Positions 1-9,541 of a stretch of 22,655 nt of DNA are shown here, piece by piece. The notes beneath the pieces were generated by a model. It did not search any database and was not told the DNA's origin. It saw only the letters and a list, made by a program, of their open reading frames with translations. Position 1 is the stretch's first letter. Each line of letters begins with the position of its first letter. The position numbers and the translations under genes are program-made. This DNA is from Hypsibius dujardini (taxonomy: Eukaryota > Tardigrada > Eutardigrada > Parachela > Hypsibiidae), in the NCBI GenBank assembly GCA_001579985.1, contig LRSR01007212.1, forward strand, positions 1-22,655, read 5' to 3'.

Positions 1-717
1 ACTCCTTCCTCCGGTCGGCTGGGCAGAGCGCAGTTCGGGCTGTGCCTGGTAAGGACGACCAATATTTCTCAATAATAGGAATGCTTCGCCGCTCAAGTTT
101 CCGGTTGGAGAATTGTAGTCCTTGCTGACTTATGGTTTTTTCACGCAGGAGGCGGTGATGCGGCAGGCATTCGTCCGGCACTTATCACATCAGGTGCGTA
201 CACTCTAGTTTCTCAGGAATTCCCTCATTACTTGTGTATTTTCAATTTTTGTTTTTCAGCCGTAGACCGTTTCAACGCCAGTCGACTTACCGCAGCGAGA
301 ACTTGTGCCCCCGCACCATCCCAGCCGTCAAAATTCGCGATCAACCCCCTTACCAAAGAGTCGCCGCGGATGACGGTTACATTGGGGACCCGTACTTCCG
401 AACGGAGTATCTCGGTGGCGGGCGACACCTCGGCAGCTGCTCCCCGAGACTTCACTGCTAGAGCTCAACCGTCTTCCGGTATGGTGACTTCAAAGCCATG
501 TGATAAATTTCCATCAGTTCTCTCGATTTGCACATTTTCTTCAGACTCATTTGTGACTGCTGTGGCGTATGAAAAACGCAGCGAATCGGCCATGTCTGAC
601 TTCGGCTCTTTTGTCAACACCGGGAGACCCCGTTTTGGCATGAAAAACAACATAGCGGGTGAGTTTCTGTGCACACAGACAGACAAGCCAAGGGGTGTGC
701 AGGCAGGCAGACAAACA

Positions 718-750
<33 letters not shown>

Positions 751-794
751 ACAGGCAGGCAGGCAGGCAGGCAGACAGGCAGGCAGACAGAGGC

Positions 795-849
<55 letters not shown>

Positions 850-3055
850 CAGACCGACAAACAGACCGACAGGCAGTGACTCAGATATTTACGAAGACAA
901 ATGGGCTTGCTACAGATAGTTAGAGAGATAAACGATCTACAAGGCATGAAGATTGTTGAATTTTTGCGGTTGTTTTGTAGGCACGACTCAGACTGGAAGT
1001 ATCAGTCAAGCCGGTGGATCTGTCAAGCCTGCTATTTTGTTGAACCCCGAGGAAGTGGCGGAACATGAAGATTACCTTACAGAGACGGACGAACTGTCGA
1101 GTAAACATCTACTGCAAAATGATTTCGGTTTTTCGGTTCTTGAAGGCTTGCCATGGTCTTTAGTAAACAGAAACGTCTTTTTATCTAGTTCCGGCCGCAA
1201 AATCCTTCACCAGTGGCACCAGCGGTCCGGTCAATCCCAGTATTCTCATGAGCAAGGAGAAAGCCTCTTTTTATGCTGAGGACGACAGCGATGACGATCA
1301 GGCGGCTATTGGTATGTCTGCTGATTCGTTTTGAAATTTTGGGTCTTGTTTCTAGCCTGCAAGGTTTTGTTTCCACAGCTGCACCAAACGCCAAAACTAT
1401 CAAACCTACCTACAACTATGTCAAGGCTCGGGCCGTGGTGATGTCGCAGAAGGAAGCCGAAGAATACGGCTTTTACGACAAAGACTGGGAAACCGATTCC
1501 GACGCAGAGCCAGATAATTTTGGCGTTCCAAATAAAACAGTTTCGTCTGCAGCATCGACCACTTCCACCATTCCGACGACCCTCCGGTCAGTCCTCGAGC
1601 CGCGCGCTCTTTCCCGTTCTCGGAGAACATTCCTCCATCACTTTGTACTGTCTATTTTGTCAACAGTTTCCTCTGATCTTATCTTTCGGTTCATGTCTTT
1701 CGATTTCGATCATGCCTACGTATTTCGATTGTCAATGTTTTGTATGTCTGAGGCCCGTCTTCATGTTATCTCATCCATCCTGCATGTCTCTAGGAAGTTG
1801 GATATCGCGGATGGTGTCACGGGTACTCGCTCGGTCGTCTCGCCTGGTGGAGGCGGCAGTCAAATTGTTATCGGTAAGAAGACACTGTTGAAGTCCTGCT
1901 TGTTGTGGGTATTTACTGGATACCCTTGGTGTTCATAGACCATGGCAGTATGGACCCTCTGAAGATCCGGGAGGCTATTGACAAGACTCTCGAAGGTATG
2001 TTCCAGACCGGGTTACTGCAGGTCAATCAGACTAATCTGATCGAAAGCAACCAAACGGATGTGGCAAGCAGACAGACAGACCGGCTGGCTGGCTGGGAGG
2101 CAGACATAGACAGACAGAAAGACAGCTAGGGAGAGGGACGGAACAGATAAAAAGACATGTGGACAATCAGGCACTAAGACGGGCAGATATACTGGTAGGC
2201 AGGCGGGAACACGAACAGCCGCGCTGAGAGACGCAACAACTTTTAGACAGACAGACAGACAGACAGACGGACGGACCAACGGACAGACCAACCAACGGAC
2301 CGACCAACCAACGGACCAACAGGCAGACTGACTGACACAGACAGATGGGCAGCCTAAGAGAATACAAGTTTCTGAGGAGGTCTCATTTCACTTTCTCTTG
2401 AAGCTCGACCGAAATCGGCGGTTCCCAGTCCGCAGAAGCACTATTCCAACCGATACGCTTCGCCGATTGTGACCCGTTCCGCCGTTCCAGTCACGCAATC
2501 TACATCCGTTCGGGCTACTCGAGAAATTCCCCCCGTCACGGCGGCCCCGACTGTTCCGATGGCCGTTTGGTCGTCCGTATCTGGAGCGATGCGGAAATCG
2601 GTGCTAGAATTCAATGAATTTCTGTCGCAGCACGTTGCTGGTGTGCCGCCGCCACCGCCGGTGATGGTGAAAGAAGCCGTCCCGTTAGTGAAAGAAAACT
2701 GTCCGATCGTGAAGATGGCCGCGAAGCCGGCGATAGCCTCGGTTGGTGTCCAGGCGGATCTCGATGTGGAGGACAAGGGGAGTATGACACCGCACGCCTG
2801 GCGTGAGACCGCTAAGAGCGTCTCGCAGACATATGTCGGTATGCAGTATATTCCTATGATCTGATGTTGTCTGGGTGCTAATCCGAGCTTAACCACTTAT
2901 TCTCATGTGAAGGGTCTTTTGTTGCTGTTTCAGGTCGCCTCCTGTACTATCAGGCGAGGAAGACCGCATTCGCATTGCTGGCTCATGACGGGCATGTTGG
3001 CCGAGGAGTTGAACGTTCTACTGGAGATGGAGGCCTCCTCAACAAGTCCTGCTGA
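1..3055 (+). CDS. Gene A: 3' part of a multi-exon gene, product unknown
   Basis: Partial at the left edge. Exons: 1-48, 149-193, 260-658, 981-1100, 1189-1311, 1379-1586, 1794-1873, 1939-1995, 2404-2838, 2934-3055 (stop TGA 3053-3055). All junctions are GT-AG and keep one open frame of 544 codons from base 3. Eight of nine introns are phase 1; the one after 1586 is phase 2 and uses a GTCAGT donor. No catalytic motif is visible. The protein is Ser/Thr/Pro/Ala-rich and looks largely disordered, with an acidic patch (AEDDSDDDQ, about residue 235), an acidic stretch near EEYGFYDKDWETDSDAEPD, a PPPPP run near residue 442, and a basic C-terminal segment (GRLLYYQARK). A cytoskeletal or scaffold role would fit but is only a guess. 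Short introns are 65-100 nt; introns 3 and 8 are enlarged by CAGA arrays. I am confident of the gene and most exons, and do not know the function. Confidence 0.75.
690..878 (+). repeat. CAGG/CAGA tetranucleotide array in gene A intron 3
   Basis: Inside the 322-nt intron 659-980 (donor GTGAGT, acceptor TTTTGTAG). Blocks of CAGG and CAGA alternate, then become a purer CAGA run around 795-845. The reading frame stays open through the array to 879, so a retained intron would encode Q/A/G/R/T/D tetrapeptide repeats. It is the purest array in the window. Confidence 0.93.
2060..2346 (+). repeat. Degenerate CAGA / CGGACCAA tetranucleotide array in gene A intron 8
   Basis: Lies in the 408-nt intron 1996-2403. 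It starts as CAGACAGA units, passes through diverged units, returns to a purer CAGA run (2248-2268) and ends as ACGGACCA/GACCAACC units. It is older and more diverged than the array at 690-878. Confidence 0.88.
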
Positions 3056-5796
3056 TGATTCGCTCCCCATTATTCATCGGTCCGGTATTTTGTTCCTAAT
3101 CAGCTCTTTGTGTTTCCGCATCCTATGATCTCCGAAATTTCATTTCATTCAGTAGGAAAGTCACTTTTCCATCTTTTGTTTCCGTTTGGTTTGTGGTTTC
3201 ATTTTTCACCCGGACATCATGATTGGTCCGGCCTTTTCTTTCTGTAGGACATCAAACGTCACTAAAAGATTTATTTGCACTCCCATCTTTTTATTCGCTC
3301 GAGTTGATTGTCGTGTGATCCGTGGTCGCGGCGAAGTGGTCAAATTGCTAAGAGTGCTTACTTACACACAAAACACGGGAAGAGGGTCTGCGTTTGAGGA
3401 GTACTGTATAATCTGGATGAAAAGACGGGGACGAATGCTGGCCAATCGAACGATTGCTTATTTTACCCACCGGTGCGGTAAATTCTGCCCGTACGATTAC
3501 AGTATCAAGCCCGTATTCCATCAAGCAAACATTAGATTTCAATACGAAAATGTATTCCGTACAAATCAGTCCATTCATCATTAATAAAACAGTTATTAAG
3601 GTTAAAGCAAATCTACTATTTATTGTAAAACTCGGTATTCTTCCTCCAAAATTACATATGGATATTGATGATATTTATAAAGCCTATTACGTTGCGAAGC
3701 CTCTTTGCCGAATCCTGCAGCACGTGCACCGGTAACCCAAGCCCATCTAGCCGTTGGGCGGCACTCAATGCCAGTATGCGCATCGGAACCCGACGCCTCT
3801 CTGTCCCAGCAGCTAGACTCATAGAGTATAGTCGGGGGAATAAGGTCACACGCGGTCTACCATCGCCAGGGGACACACGTGAAGGTCAGCATGGACATTA
3901 GAGAGCTTTCGTCCGCCAACATAAGGACTGAATAGACATAAACATAACTTTTTAGCTACGCGCGCTACCGTTTTTCGTATGCTATTTTGGTTTTCCGTAC
4001 ACAACTTGCATAGATTTCCCATTTCTACGCAAGTTGTATACGACCTCAACATTGTGGAATCTTTTAATTCGTTTCAGCCGTTTTTAAGTTATTTTGACTC
4101 GCACGAATTGGCAATTTTAATTTTAAAATACTTTAGACTCAGGCGCATCTTGCCGTTTTATTGGAAGGAATTTTGGTAACCTGAAAATGAACGTATCTGT
4201 CACGGAAGATCAGGGCCTAGTTTCTTTATCGCTCACTGTGCTCGCCTGGCTTTTTTGGTGTAAAGAAAAGCTATTTTGGTGTATTTTACGCAACATTTTT
4301 TTGGGTTTATGAAGAATTGTTTACATTTTAGCTGTGGGAAATCAAACAAGATGGAAAGCATGATGAAATCGGCAAAAGTTGATAAAGTCCTTTCGGTCCG
4401 GAAAATTCAATCAATCAACGCTAAACCCAATGCGTTATCTCTATCCGGCGTTTTGGCGCCCTCATGTTATGTTAGATTGAAATATGTCGGTTTGCGAAGC
4501 GTCTCTATAACCATCTTGTTAAACCTTTGTGATGATTTTACTTCAGTTTTTTGTGGGGATAGCTCTCTCAAGGTCACATAATACCCGATGTGCGTAACAG
4601 AATTTCCAATTTGCTAATGCTATTTTGCTAGATGTTGCTCAGGGCGAATGTTGTTTGCGAATGTTCAGTGCTGTTTTGGTGGTGTTCCGACAAGATGGAG
4701 AGACAAGACGAAATGTGAGAGGTCACACGCACGATACTTGATATTTCATTTCGCAAGACCTATGCATATATCCATTGTTGGTTTGTTTAAATAAAGTATT
4801 TTATTTTTAATTTTGTTGAGCTTTGATTGGTGTTTGATCGGTGTTTGATGGGGTTTGAAGGGTCTTTAATGTCTGTTTTAAATTTTTTTTGCTGCAACTA
4901 TACAACAGTACATTAATCCATTAGCATCCCCAAAATAATCATTGAATCGATGAAATGTTTTTGCATGTTTTTACGTTTACTCGAATGGTGTCTCGCAATT
5001 GACATCATTTATAATATTGAGGTATAACACTGTACGCACGTGCAAACTTTCTTGACGAGAAGGGGCGAGGTCACAGGTTTGTTTTGTTTTCTTATTGCAT
5101 TTGTATCGTAACGCTGTTTATTTACATAAGAAAAGAGCAAAGTGTGTGCGAAAGGACTCATTACTGTAGACTGCTGATATCAACGGACCCGAAGTTCCCG
5201 GACTCGAAGTTTTTGTGGGAGTTCTTCCCGGACAAAAATGTCACCCTTAATCTACGCTAAATTTGTTGCCTCAAGGACAAATGATGTCCCACGGACATTT
5301 AACCGCGACTTATCTTGTCCAATGGTCTGTCTGTGAGTGGCAAACATTGTCCATTAGTTATTTATTACCCTACAAAATGCGGGACATTTTGCAGGCTTTC
5401 ATGTTTGTTATCGTAAATAATTATGTCGGACGCCTTGACATCTAACATTTTTCTAAAGAGACAATTGGGTTTCCTTCGATTAATATTTAACTTCATAAAC
5501 ACTACATCCACTGACCACGGCAAGGTTCACATCGTTTAAATCGAAGTAACAGGATATGCAGCAATATGGCCATGAGCCCTTCTAAGGGGCTCACCACGCA
5601 TCCTCGTACCGACATCAGTTACTAGAAATAATCACAGGATTAATGGTGATGAAAGTGTGCGCTTCCCTTCCAGCTGGATCCGCGTTTAATAGGATTGATC
5701 TACTTGTACAGTAACTTCCTTCAGTTACCCTGCTACCTACCCCGTGTGCCAGCCAGTCTTTATTAAGACGCTGTTACAATACAGTAATACACCTCC
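3056..5796. other. Intergenic stretch after gene A, no supported gene
   Basis: AT-rich except for a GC-richer island at about 3690-3900. An AATAAA at 3583-3588 could end gene A, which would give a long 3' UTR of about 0.5 kb. Open frames at 3186-3584 and 3665-3901 lack convincing splice or codon evidence. An ATG at 4351 opens a 76-codon frame to 4581, 20 nt after an acceptor-like TTTTAG; it is a weak small-gene candidate. Similar text recurs near 4690 (CAAGATGGA, GAAAT), suggesting a local decayed duplication. At 4820-4870 there are about four imperfect 11-bp units (TTTGATYGGTG). At 5160-5400 the motifs GGACA and TGTCC recur on both strands without forming a clean array. Confidence 0.5.
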
Positions 5797-5826
5797 ATGA
5801 CTCGGCTAATCACCAGCCATGTATAA
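5797..5826 (+). promoter_or_regulatory. Overlapping upstream ORF before gene B
   Basis: An ATG at 5797 opens a ten-codon frame that ends at TAA 5824-5826, overlapping gene B's ATG (5819-5821) in another frame. If it lies in the mRNA it would probably reduce initiation at gene B. Confidence 0.35.
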
Positions 5827-6238
5827 CAAAGAAGACCTGGAAAAGTTGACCAATGCCCAGCTGGCCTCCATTCTTTTCATTCTGGACCAACCGCTTGATG
5901 GAGGCAAACCTGATTGGATTGCGCGAATTCTTGTGAATTTGTCGGACCTGCCGGGGCTACATCAGCCACTTCAGCCAGAGAAACCGTCGAAAGGGGTCAT
6001 CTCATTGTTTGGTATCGAGGAGACGGCTCCCGGTGGGGCCCTGTTGGACGAAGCCAACAATCTAGCGAGTCCGATGTACTATAGGAATCGTCGAGAATAC
6101 CCGTCGTCCAATCGGTCATTCCACGGGACCGTGACCCTGCGAAAGTACCTTTTTAACAATAGACCTAGCGACTGCTGTTGGATGTGTGGACGCAACGACA
6201 GACACTCTCACAAGGGAGACCGCGATTTTGTTCTTTAA
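5819..6238 (+). CDS. Gene B: small SAP-like / CxxC-H protein, paralogue of gene C
   Basis: A single-exon frame of 139 aa. Residues 2-40 follow the SAP helix-turn-helix pattern: DLEKL, then QLASIL, QPLDGG and WIARIL. SAP domains usually bind AT-rich DNA or RNA, so a nucleic-acid role is possible. The C-terminus has LRKYL (107-111) and a metal-site-like CWMCG (120-124) followed by H129 and H131. Gene C shares both blocks in the same order and spacing, which argues that both are real genes. The start follows from alignment with gene C (Tyr2 here matches Tyr11 there). There is no AATAAA soon after the stop; ATTAAA occurs near 6634. An upstream ORF overlaps the start. The middle region (about 45-100) is poorly conserved. 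The function is unknown. Confidence 0.62.
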   Translation: MYNKEDLEKLTNAQLASILFILDQPLDGGKPDWIARILVNLSDLPGLHQPLQPEKPSKGVISLFGIEETAPGGALLDEANNLASPMYYRNRREYPSSNRSFHGTVTLRKYLFNNRPSDCCWMCGRNDRHSHKGDRDFVL

Positions 6239-6783
6239 AGGATCTCTTTTCTTCTTTGTAAAAGAGACTTGTTCCAGTTAGAGAACGCGCTGCGGTGCTT
6301 TGAAATCGTCAGCGAAAAGCTAAATGGTTGTTGAACCATTCTAAAAATGTTATTAACAGAATGAGGCACATGTAACGCCTTTTTCTTTCTTTTGCTTGCT
6401 GTTGACCACTCTTACTTTTCTTTTTTTGAGCCATGATTTCATAGTTGCAGCATAAAAACACTCGTACTCTTGTGTAAAAACTGCATTGTCATGTGCAACA
6501 CTGCTTTGGAAAGGTCTTTTTGTTGTATACATCGATCGGACATCGACGTATTTAGTTCGACCCATTCATTATTTATCGTCTTGAAACTACATTGTGCCGA
6601 TGATCTTGTTAACGTTACTGCTTGATAATTTCCTCATTAAAAGTCAAGGAACAACTTACCTAAATGCCAGAACGTGACGGTCTTTATAATGAATTTATAT
6701 CCCCTCTTCCGCCAATTTTTAGAGAAACTAATGAAAGAATTGAATATCAGGTGAAAGCTTATTATCGGGCAAATTTTGATTTA
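6239..6783. other. Non-coding stretch after gene B
   Basis: AT-rich. A minus-strand frame at 6353-6565 (70 aa, basic C-terminus) is open but has no splice, poly(A) or paralogue support. I see no RNA gene or repeat. Confidence 0.5.
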
Positions 6784-6926
6784 CTGTAGAATCGGGATAA
6801 CTTGCGCCACAAGCTCATGCTAGAAGTACAAACCAACCCGTCTGATTGATTGCAAAACAAGGGTCACTGCCGGTACACATTTACGACGGGGTTCAAAAAC
6901 CGGCGCAAGTTATTCCGATTCAACAG
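6784..6926. mobile_element. 143-bp MITE with ~25-bp inverted ends and TA duplication
   Basis: The left end reads CTGTAGAATCGGGATAACTT and continues into GCGCC (to 6808). The right end (6902-6926) is its inverse with two mismatches. Both sides are flanked by TA (6782-6783 and 6927-6928), the target duplication of Tc1/mariner-type elements. The interior has no reading frame, so it is a non-autonomous copy. The inverted similarity continues weakly inside the arms. Confidence 0.75.
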
Positions 6927-6928
6927 TA

Positions 6929-7378
6929 CTCGAAATGAAGCGCAAGAAAGAGCAAATAAGGAAAAATCGTAACCTATATCAGTCGTACGTAGTTGCGAGG
7001 TTTTGTTTTCGTTTGTCATTTTTAAAAATATTTAAGTTTTATTTTAATGATAAAATTCTTGCAGCTTGTCCAATGTTTTGTGAACCCCAATTATTGGCAG
7101 ACAAAGATCGGACAGTACGTGAAATCTGCCTGTTTGCGGCTTTTCTGACCATTCTGAACTTGAACCGCATTGAGCCTTTTACCTTTTGGAAAGGGAATCC
7201 GCAAGGTAATTACAAATGGCAAAAGTACGTAATACGCTCCTATTTTAATATGAAAATTTGCCACGTACGATTCTACTCAAGTACTACATCGAATCGTGCA
7301 CCCGTGACTCATAGATATATATGAAGGAACTTGCCCCCGGTTTAAAAGGGAGGGTCATTGGTACGTTGGGCAGGGGCT
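6929..7378. other. Stretch between MITE and inverted-repeat element copy 1
   Basis: A frame is open from ATG 6935 to 7324. It contains an exon-like piece, 7065-7205 (CTTGCAG before, GTAATT after), but no upstream donor with the matching phase 1. I do not call a gene. Confidence 0.35.
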
Positions 7379-7867
7379 CATTAAGGGTCCTTACAAATCA
7401 GAACTAGGACCCTCATGGTAAAGCCAGGGGGTGGGCAAAGGGCAAATGCATTTTTTTCAAAATTAAATCTGAAGCTCAGCCTATCATCCCTAGTCATTTT
7501 GAATTTTATGGGTGTGGGAGTATGATATCCAAGGGCCTCTTGGAATTACAATTTATTCTTAAAACCTCCAGTTTATCGTTCTAATTTGAGGTTTGTTGGG
7601 GTCCAATATAAGATTCCTACAAGTGAAGCAAATGAGAGGTTCAAAGCATTCAAGAACGGCCCAAATTCGATGAAAAGACTGATGTATTTGAAAATGTTTC
7701 GAAATCCCGGGGGTTTCCGAAAATGAGACTCCCCACAAGTTTCAAACTGATTAAGGATAAGAGATCCGATTTTTGGTTCAATCTTAAAAAATTGCATTTT
7801 GCCCTTTTGCCAACCCCCTGGCCCTACCATGAGGGGTCCTGGTTCCGACTTGTAAGGACCCTAAACG
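7379..7867. mobile_element. Inverted-repeat element, copy 1 (~490 bp, MITE/foldback type)
   Basis: The left arm (about 7379-7530) begins with TTAAGGGTCCTTACA and includes CATGGTAAAGCCAGGGGG. The right arm (about 7716-7867) is its diverged inverse, ending TGTAAGGACCCTAAACG. The arms are about 150 bp and the centre about 185 bp. No transposase frame is present. A second copy at 9542-10016 shares arms and centre (GAGGTTTGTTG...CAATATAAG) in the same orientation. I see no clean target duplication, so the ends are approximate. Confidence 0.8.
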
Positions 7868-8101
7868 AAGCTCTGTTATTGGGTACAAAGTCCAACTGCG
7901 TCGATGCATATATTTTATGTACGGTGTAGTGCATATCGGTTTCCCATTTACCGTAGCCATTAACCCCCAAGAAATCAAATCAGTCTCACATACCAGTACT
8001 TGCCCTGTGTCCAACCTGCTTTTTCTAAAAAATCGCCCACTGCGTATTCCAACATTTCAAGGCATAAGGACACCCGTTTAGTTGGGATTTTTGTTAAGTT
8101 G
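7868..8101. other. Upstream region of gene C
   Basis: 234 bp with no motif I can assign. An acceptor-like TTTTTGTTAAG ends at about 8098, shortly before two ATGs (8102 and 8130). Confidence 0.3.
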
Positions 8102-8323
8102 ATGTTTGGCGCCGGCCTTTCCCTGCTCAATGTCCATCCAACAGCCACAACACGTCCTGTACTCTGCCGCAGACTTGGAGAAGTTAAACAAATACCAGCT
8201 CTCGACGATCCTGCACGCGATGCACCAACCGATGCCGCTGTCCGGCAGCAGGGCCAACGTAATCCGCGATATTCTCGCCAACATGGACTGCCTGCCAAAC
8301 GATCACAAACGCATCAGACCTAG
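8102..8323 (+). promoter_or_regulatory. Out-of-frame ATG and overlapping ORF at gene C start
   Basis: An ATG at 8102, 28 nt before gene C's ATG, opens a 73-codon frame that overlaps the first third of gene C. Gene C's frame is the one with a paralogue, so this one is probably not a conserved protein. It could lower translation of gene C if it is in the mRNA. Confidence 0.3.
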
Positions 8324-8639
8324 GGGACGGCTGGGGGCCTCGTCCTCGTCCACGGCGGAAATGATTGAGCCGCCGACCGATTTCAGCGCGCTTCGTCAGA
8401 AACGGTTGCACGATCAAAACTGCAATCAAGGACTGACGAGAAAATTCCAGGCAGCGGAGGCTGCCTTGGCTACATCCATCAATCCTTTCGGGGATCTGAC
8501 GAGCCTGCGCAAGTATCTCCCAGGGAAGAAAACTGCTCCGAAATCGGCGCAACAATTCTACTGCCCGATGTGCGGAGGAGACTACCCTCCCATCAACCAC
8601 GGATCTTTAGAAGCACGGAAACCCGTGAAAAAGCGCTGA
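8130..8639 (+). CDS. Gene C: SAP-like / CxxC-H protein, paralogue of gene B
   Basis: A single exon of 169 aa from ATG 8130. An in-frame TTG lies further upstream; ATG 8130 is the first in-frame ATG seen. Residues 13-50 fit a SAP fold: ADLEKL, YQLSTIL, MPLSGSRANVIRDIL. The C-terminus has LRKYL (126-130), CPMCG (145-149) and H157, then a basic tail (KPVKKR). A lone CxxC...H could bind metal or form half of a dimeric zinc site. Both conserved blocks match gene B, about 2.3 kb upstream, in order and spacing. The middle is Ser-rich and basic. AATAAA occurs at 8776-8781, 137 nt after the stop. The gene sits between two copies of an inverted-repeat element. Nucleic-acid binding is an inference from the SAP-like pattern. 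Confidence 0.75.
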   Translation: MSIQQPQHVLYSAADLEKLNKYQLSTILHAMHQPMPLSGSRANVIRDILANMDCLPNDHKRIRPRGRLGASSSSTAEMIEPPTDFSALRQKRLHDQNCNQGLTRKFQAAEAALATSINPFGDLTSLRKYLPGKKTAPKSAQQFYCPMCGGDYPPINHGSLEARKPVKKR

Positions 8640-8775
8640 AAGGTTTTATTCTACATTCGACACTATAGAAAAACCCAATTGCTGCAGGGTTGGCAAAACC
8701 AAATTGAACAAAAATTGAAGCTAATCTAAAACTAATCTAAAACTTAACTAATTGCATAGAGCCTCAGTTTTTTTT

Positions 8776-8781
8776 AATAAA
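8776..8781 (+). terminator. Poly(A) signal AATAAA of gene C
   Basis: A canonical hexamer 137 nt downstream of gene C's stop, just after a T-run. Confidence 0.55.
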
Positions 8782-8819
8782 GTAAAAAAATGGACCAAAA
8801 GTTTTAGATAGGAGTTTGT

Positions 8820-9206
8820 GAACCTTTTGAATGCCTTCGTAGATCCCCATTTCAACTACTGCTCCGATGTGATCGGCGACCATGGGAACCCTGCGGTCCA
8901 GTCTACAGGTCGCTCAACGTGATGCCGTTCGAGCAGTGAAAGGGTATAAATCAGTAGAACCAAGCACCGACTTGATGGATCGAATAAACATCTTTCCTGG
9001 GAAAAGCGATGGAAAGCGCAGGACGCAACTTGGTTGTACCGGAGGATCAACCCTGGCAATCATCCGATTCCGAGTTACCTGCAACCCTGATCGTCTTCAG
9101 CACCATGAAGAGAAGCCGAAAGACTGGCCACTTCCCCAGAATTCAAGCCGACTGCAAAGGAGGAAAAGGCAGCAACCTGTTTTGAGTGCGATTGAAAAAT
9201 GTTTGT
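8820..9206 (+). pseudogene. Decayed 3' end of a non-LTR retrotransposon (Jockey/CR1-like RT tail)
   Basis: Frame 1 (from about 8823) reads FVDPHFNYCSDVIGDHGN, the late reverse-transcriptase block commonly written Y-P-H-F-x-Y-C in Jockey/CR1/RTE-type LINEs. A frame change then gives LRSSLQVAQRDAVRAVKGY, equivalent to the usual LQ-x2-Q-x-RA-x-R segment. Another change gives LYRRINPGNHPIPSYLQP, matching the terminal ...PSYL block. At least two frameshifts plus stops make it a dead fragment. Only the 3' end is present, as expected from 5'-truncated LINE insertion. It begins shortly after gene C's poly(A) signal. Confidence 0.75.
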
Positions 9207-9541
9207 AATGATCTCTCGTTGTTTGACCTGTGGAACTGTGAATCTAATTTGTTGCCGATTAAATTGAAAGCGAAATTTTATGCCAGATATAATTCAGAAA
9301 CTGTTTTCACAAATTACTGTATGTCATGAGCAAAAACGTTTTATTGGTTACATAAAACTTCACAAGCATCATGTATTGAATAAGAGCACAAGTAGTTCCG
9401 GAGTAACCCAAACCCTTGTTCAAGGAACGGAGCCGCATAGCTTTGTAAATTTTTACCAGAGGGAAAGCAGGCCACCGCAAGCAGGCCCACGTGATAATTA
9501 TTCGTAAAAGCGTCAGTTGAATCCTGAGAGGAATCAGAAGC
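9207..9541. other. Non-coding stretch between LINE remnant and element copy 2
   Basis: ATTAAA near 9258 may belong to the LINE tail. A frame at 9280-9507 has no other support. Confidence 0.4.

Noticed and set aside
228-947. Antisense and shifted open frames over gene A exon 3 and the array
   Set aside because: A four-base repeat without stops stays open in every frame on both strands, which makes these frames artefacts.
3186-3584. 132-codon plus frame after gene A
   Set aside because: No splice context, paralogue or composition change supports it; the minus strand is also open over part of it.
3652-3901. Overlapping frames in a GC-richer island
   Set aside because: Both strands open and no start or splice evidence; the island may be an unrecognised repeat.
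5556-5595. Short hairpin GAGCCC...GGGCTC
   Set aside because: A 6-7 bp stem does not match the histone 3' stem-loop or any RNA gene I know; probably chance.
6353-6565. 70-aa minus-strand frame
   Set aside because: Basic and open but isolated, with no ATG context, splice site or homologue in the window.
6935-7324. 129-codon plus frame next to the MITE
   Set aside because: The plausible inner intron does not keep phase with the start, and composition is AT-driven.
7573-8014. Open frames across element copy 1
   Set aside because: They lie inside a non-coding inverted-repeat element and are not kept in copy 2.
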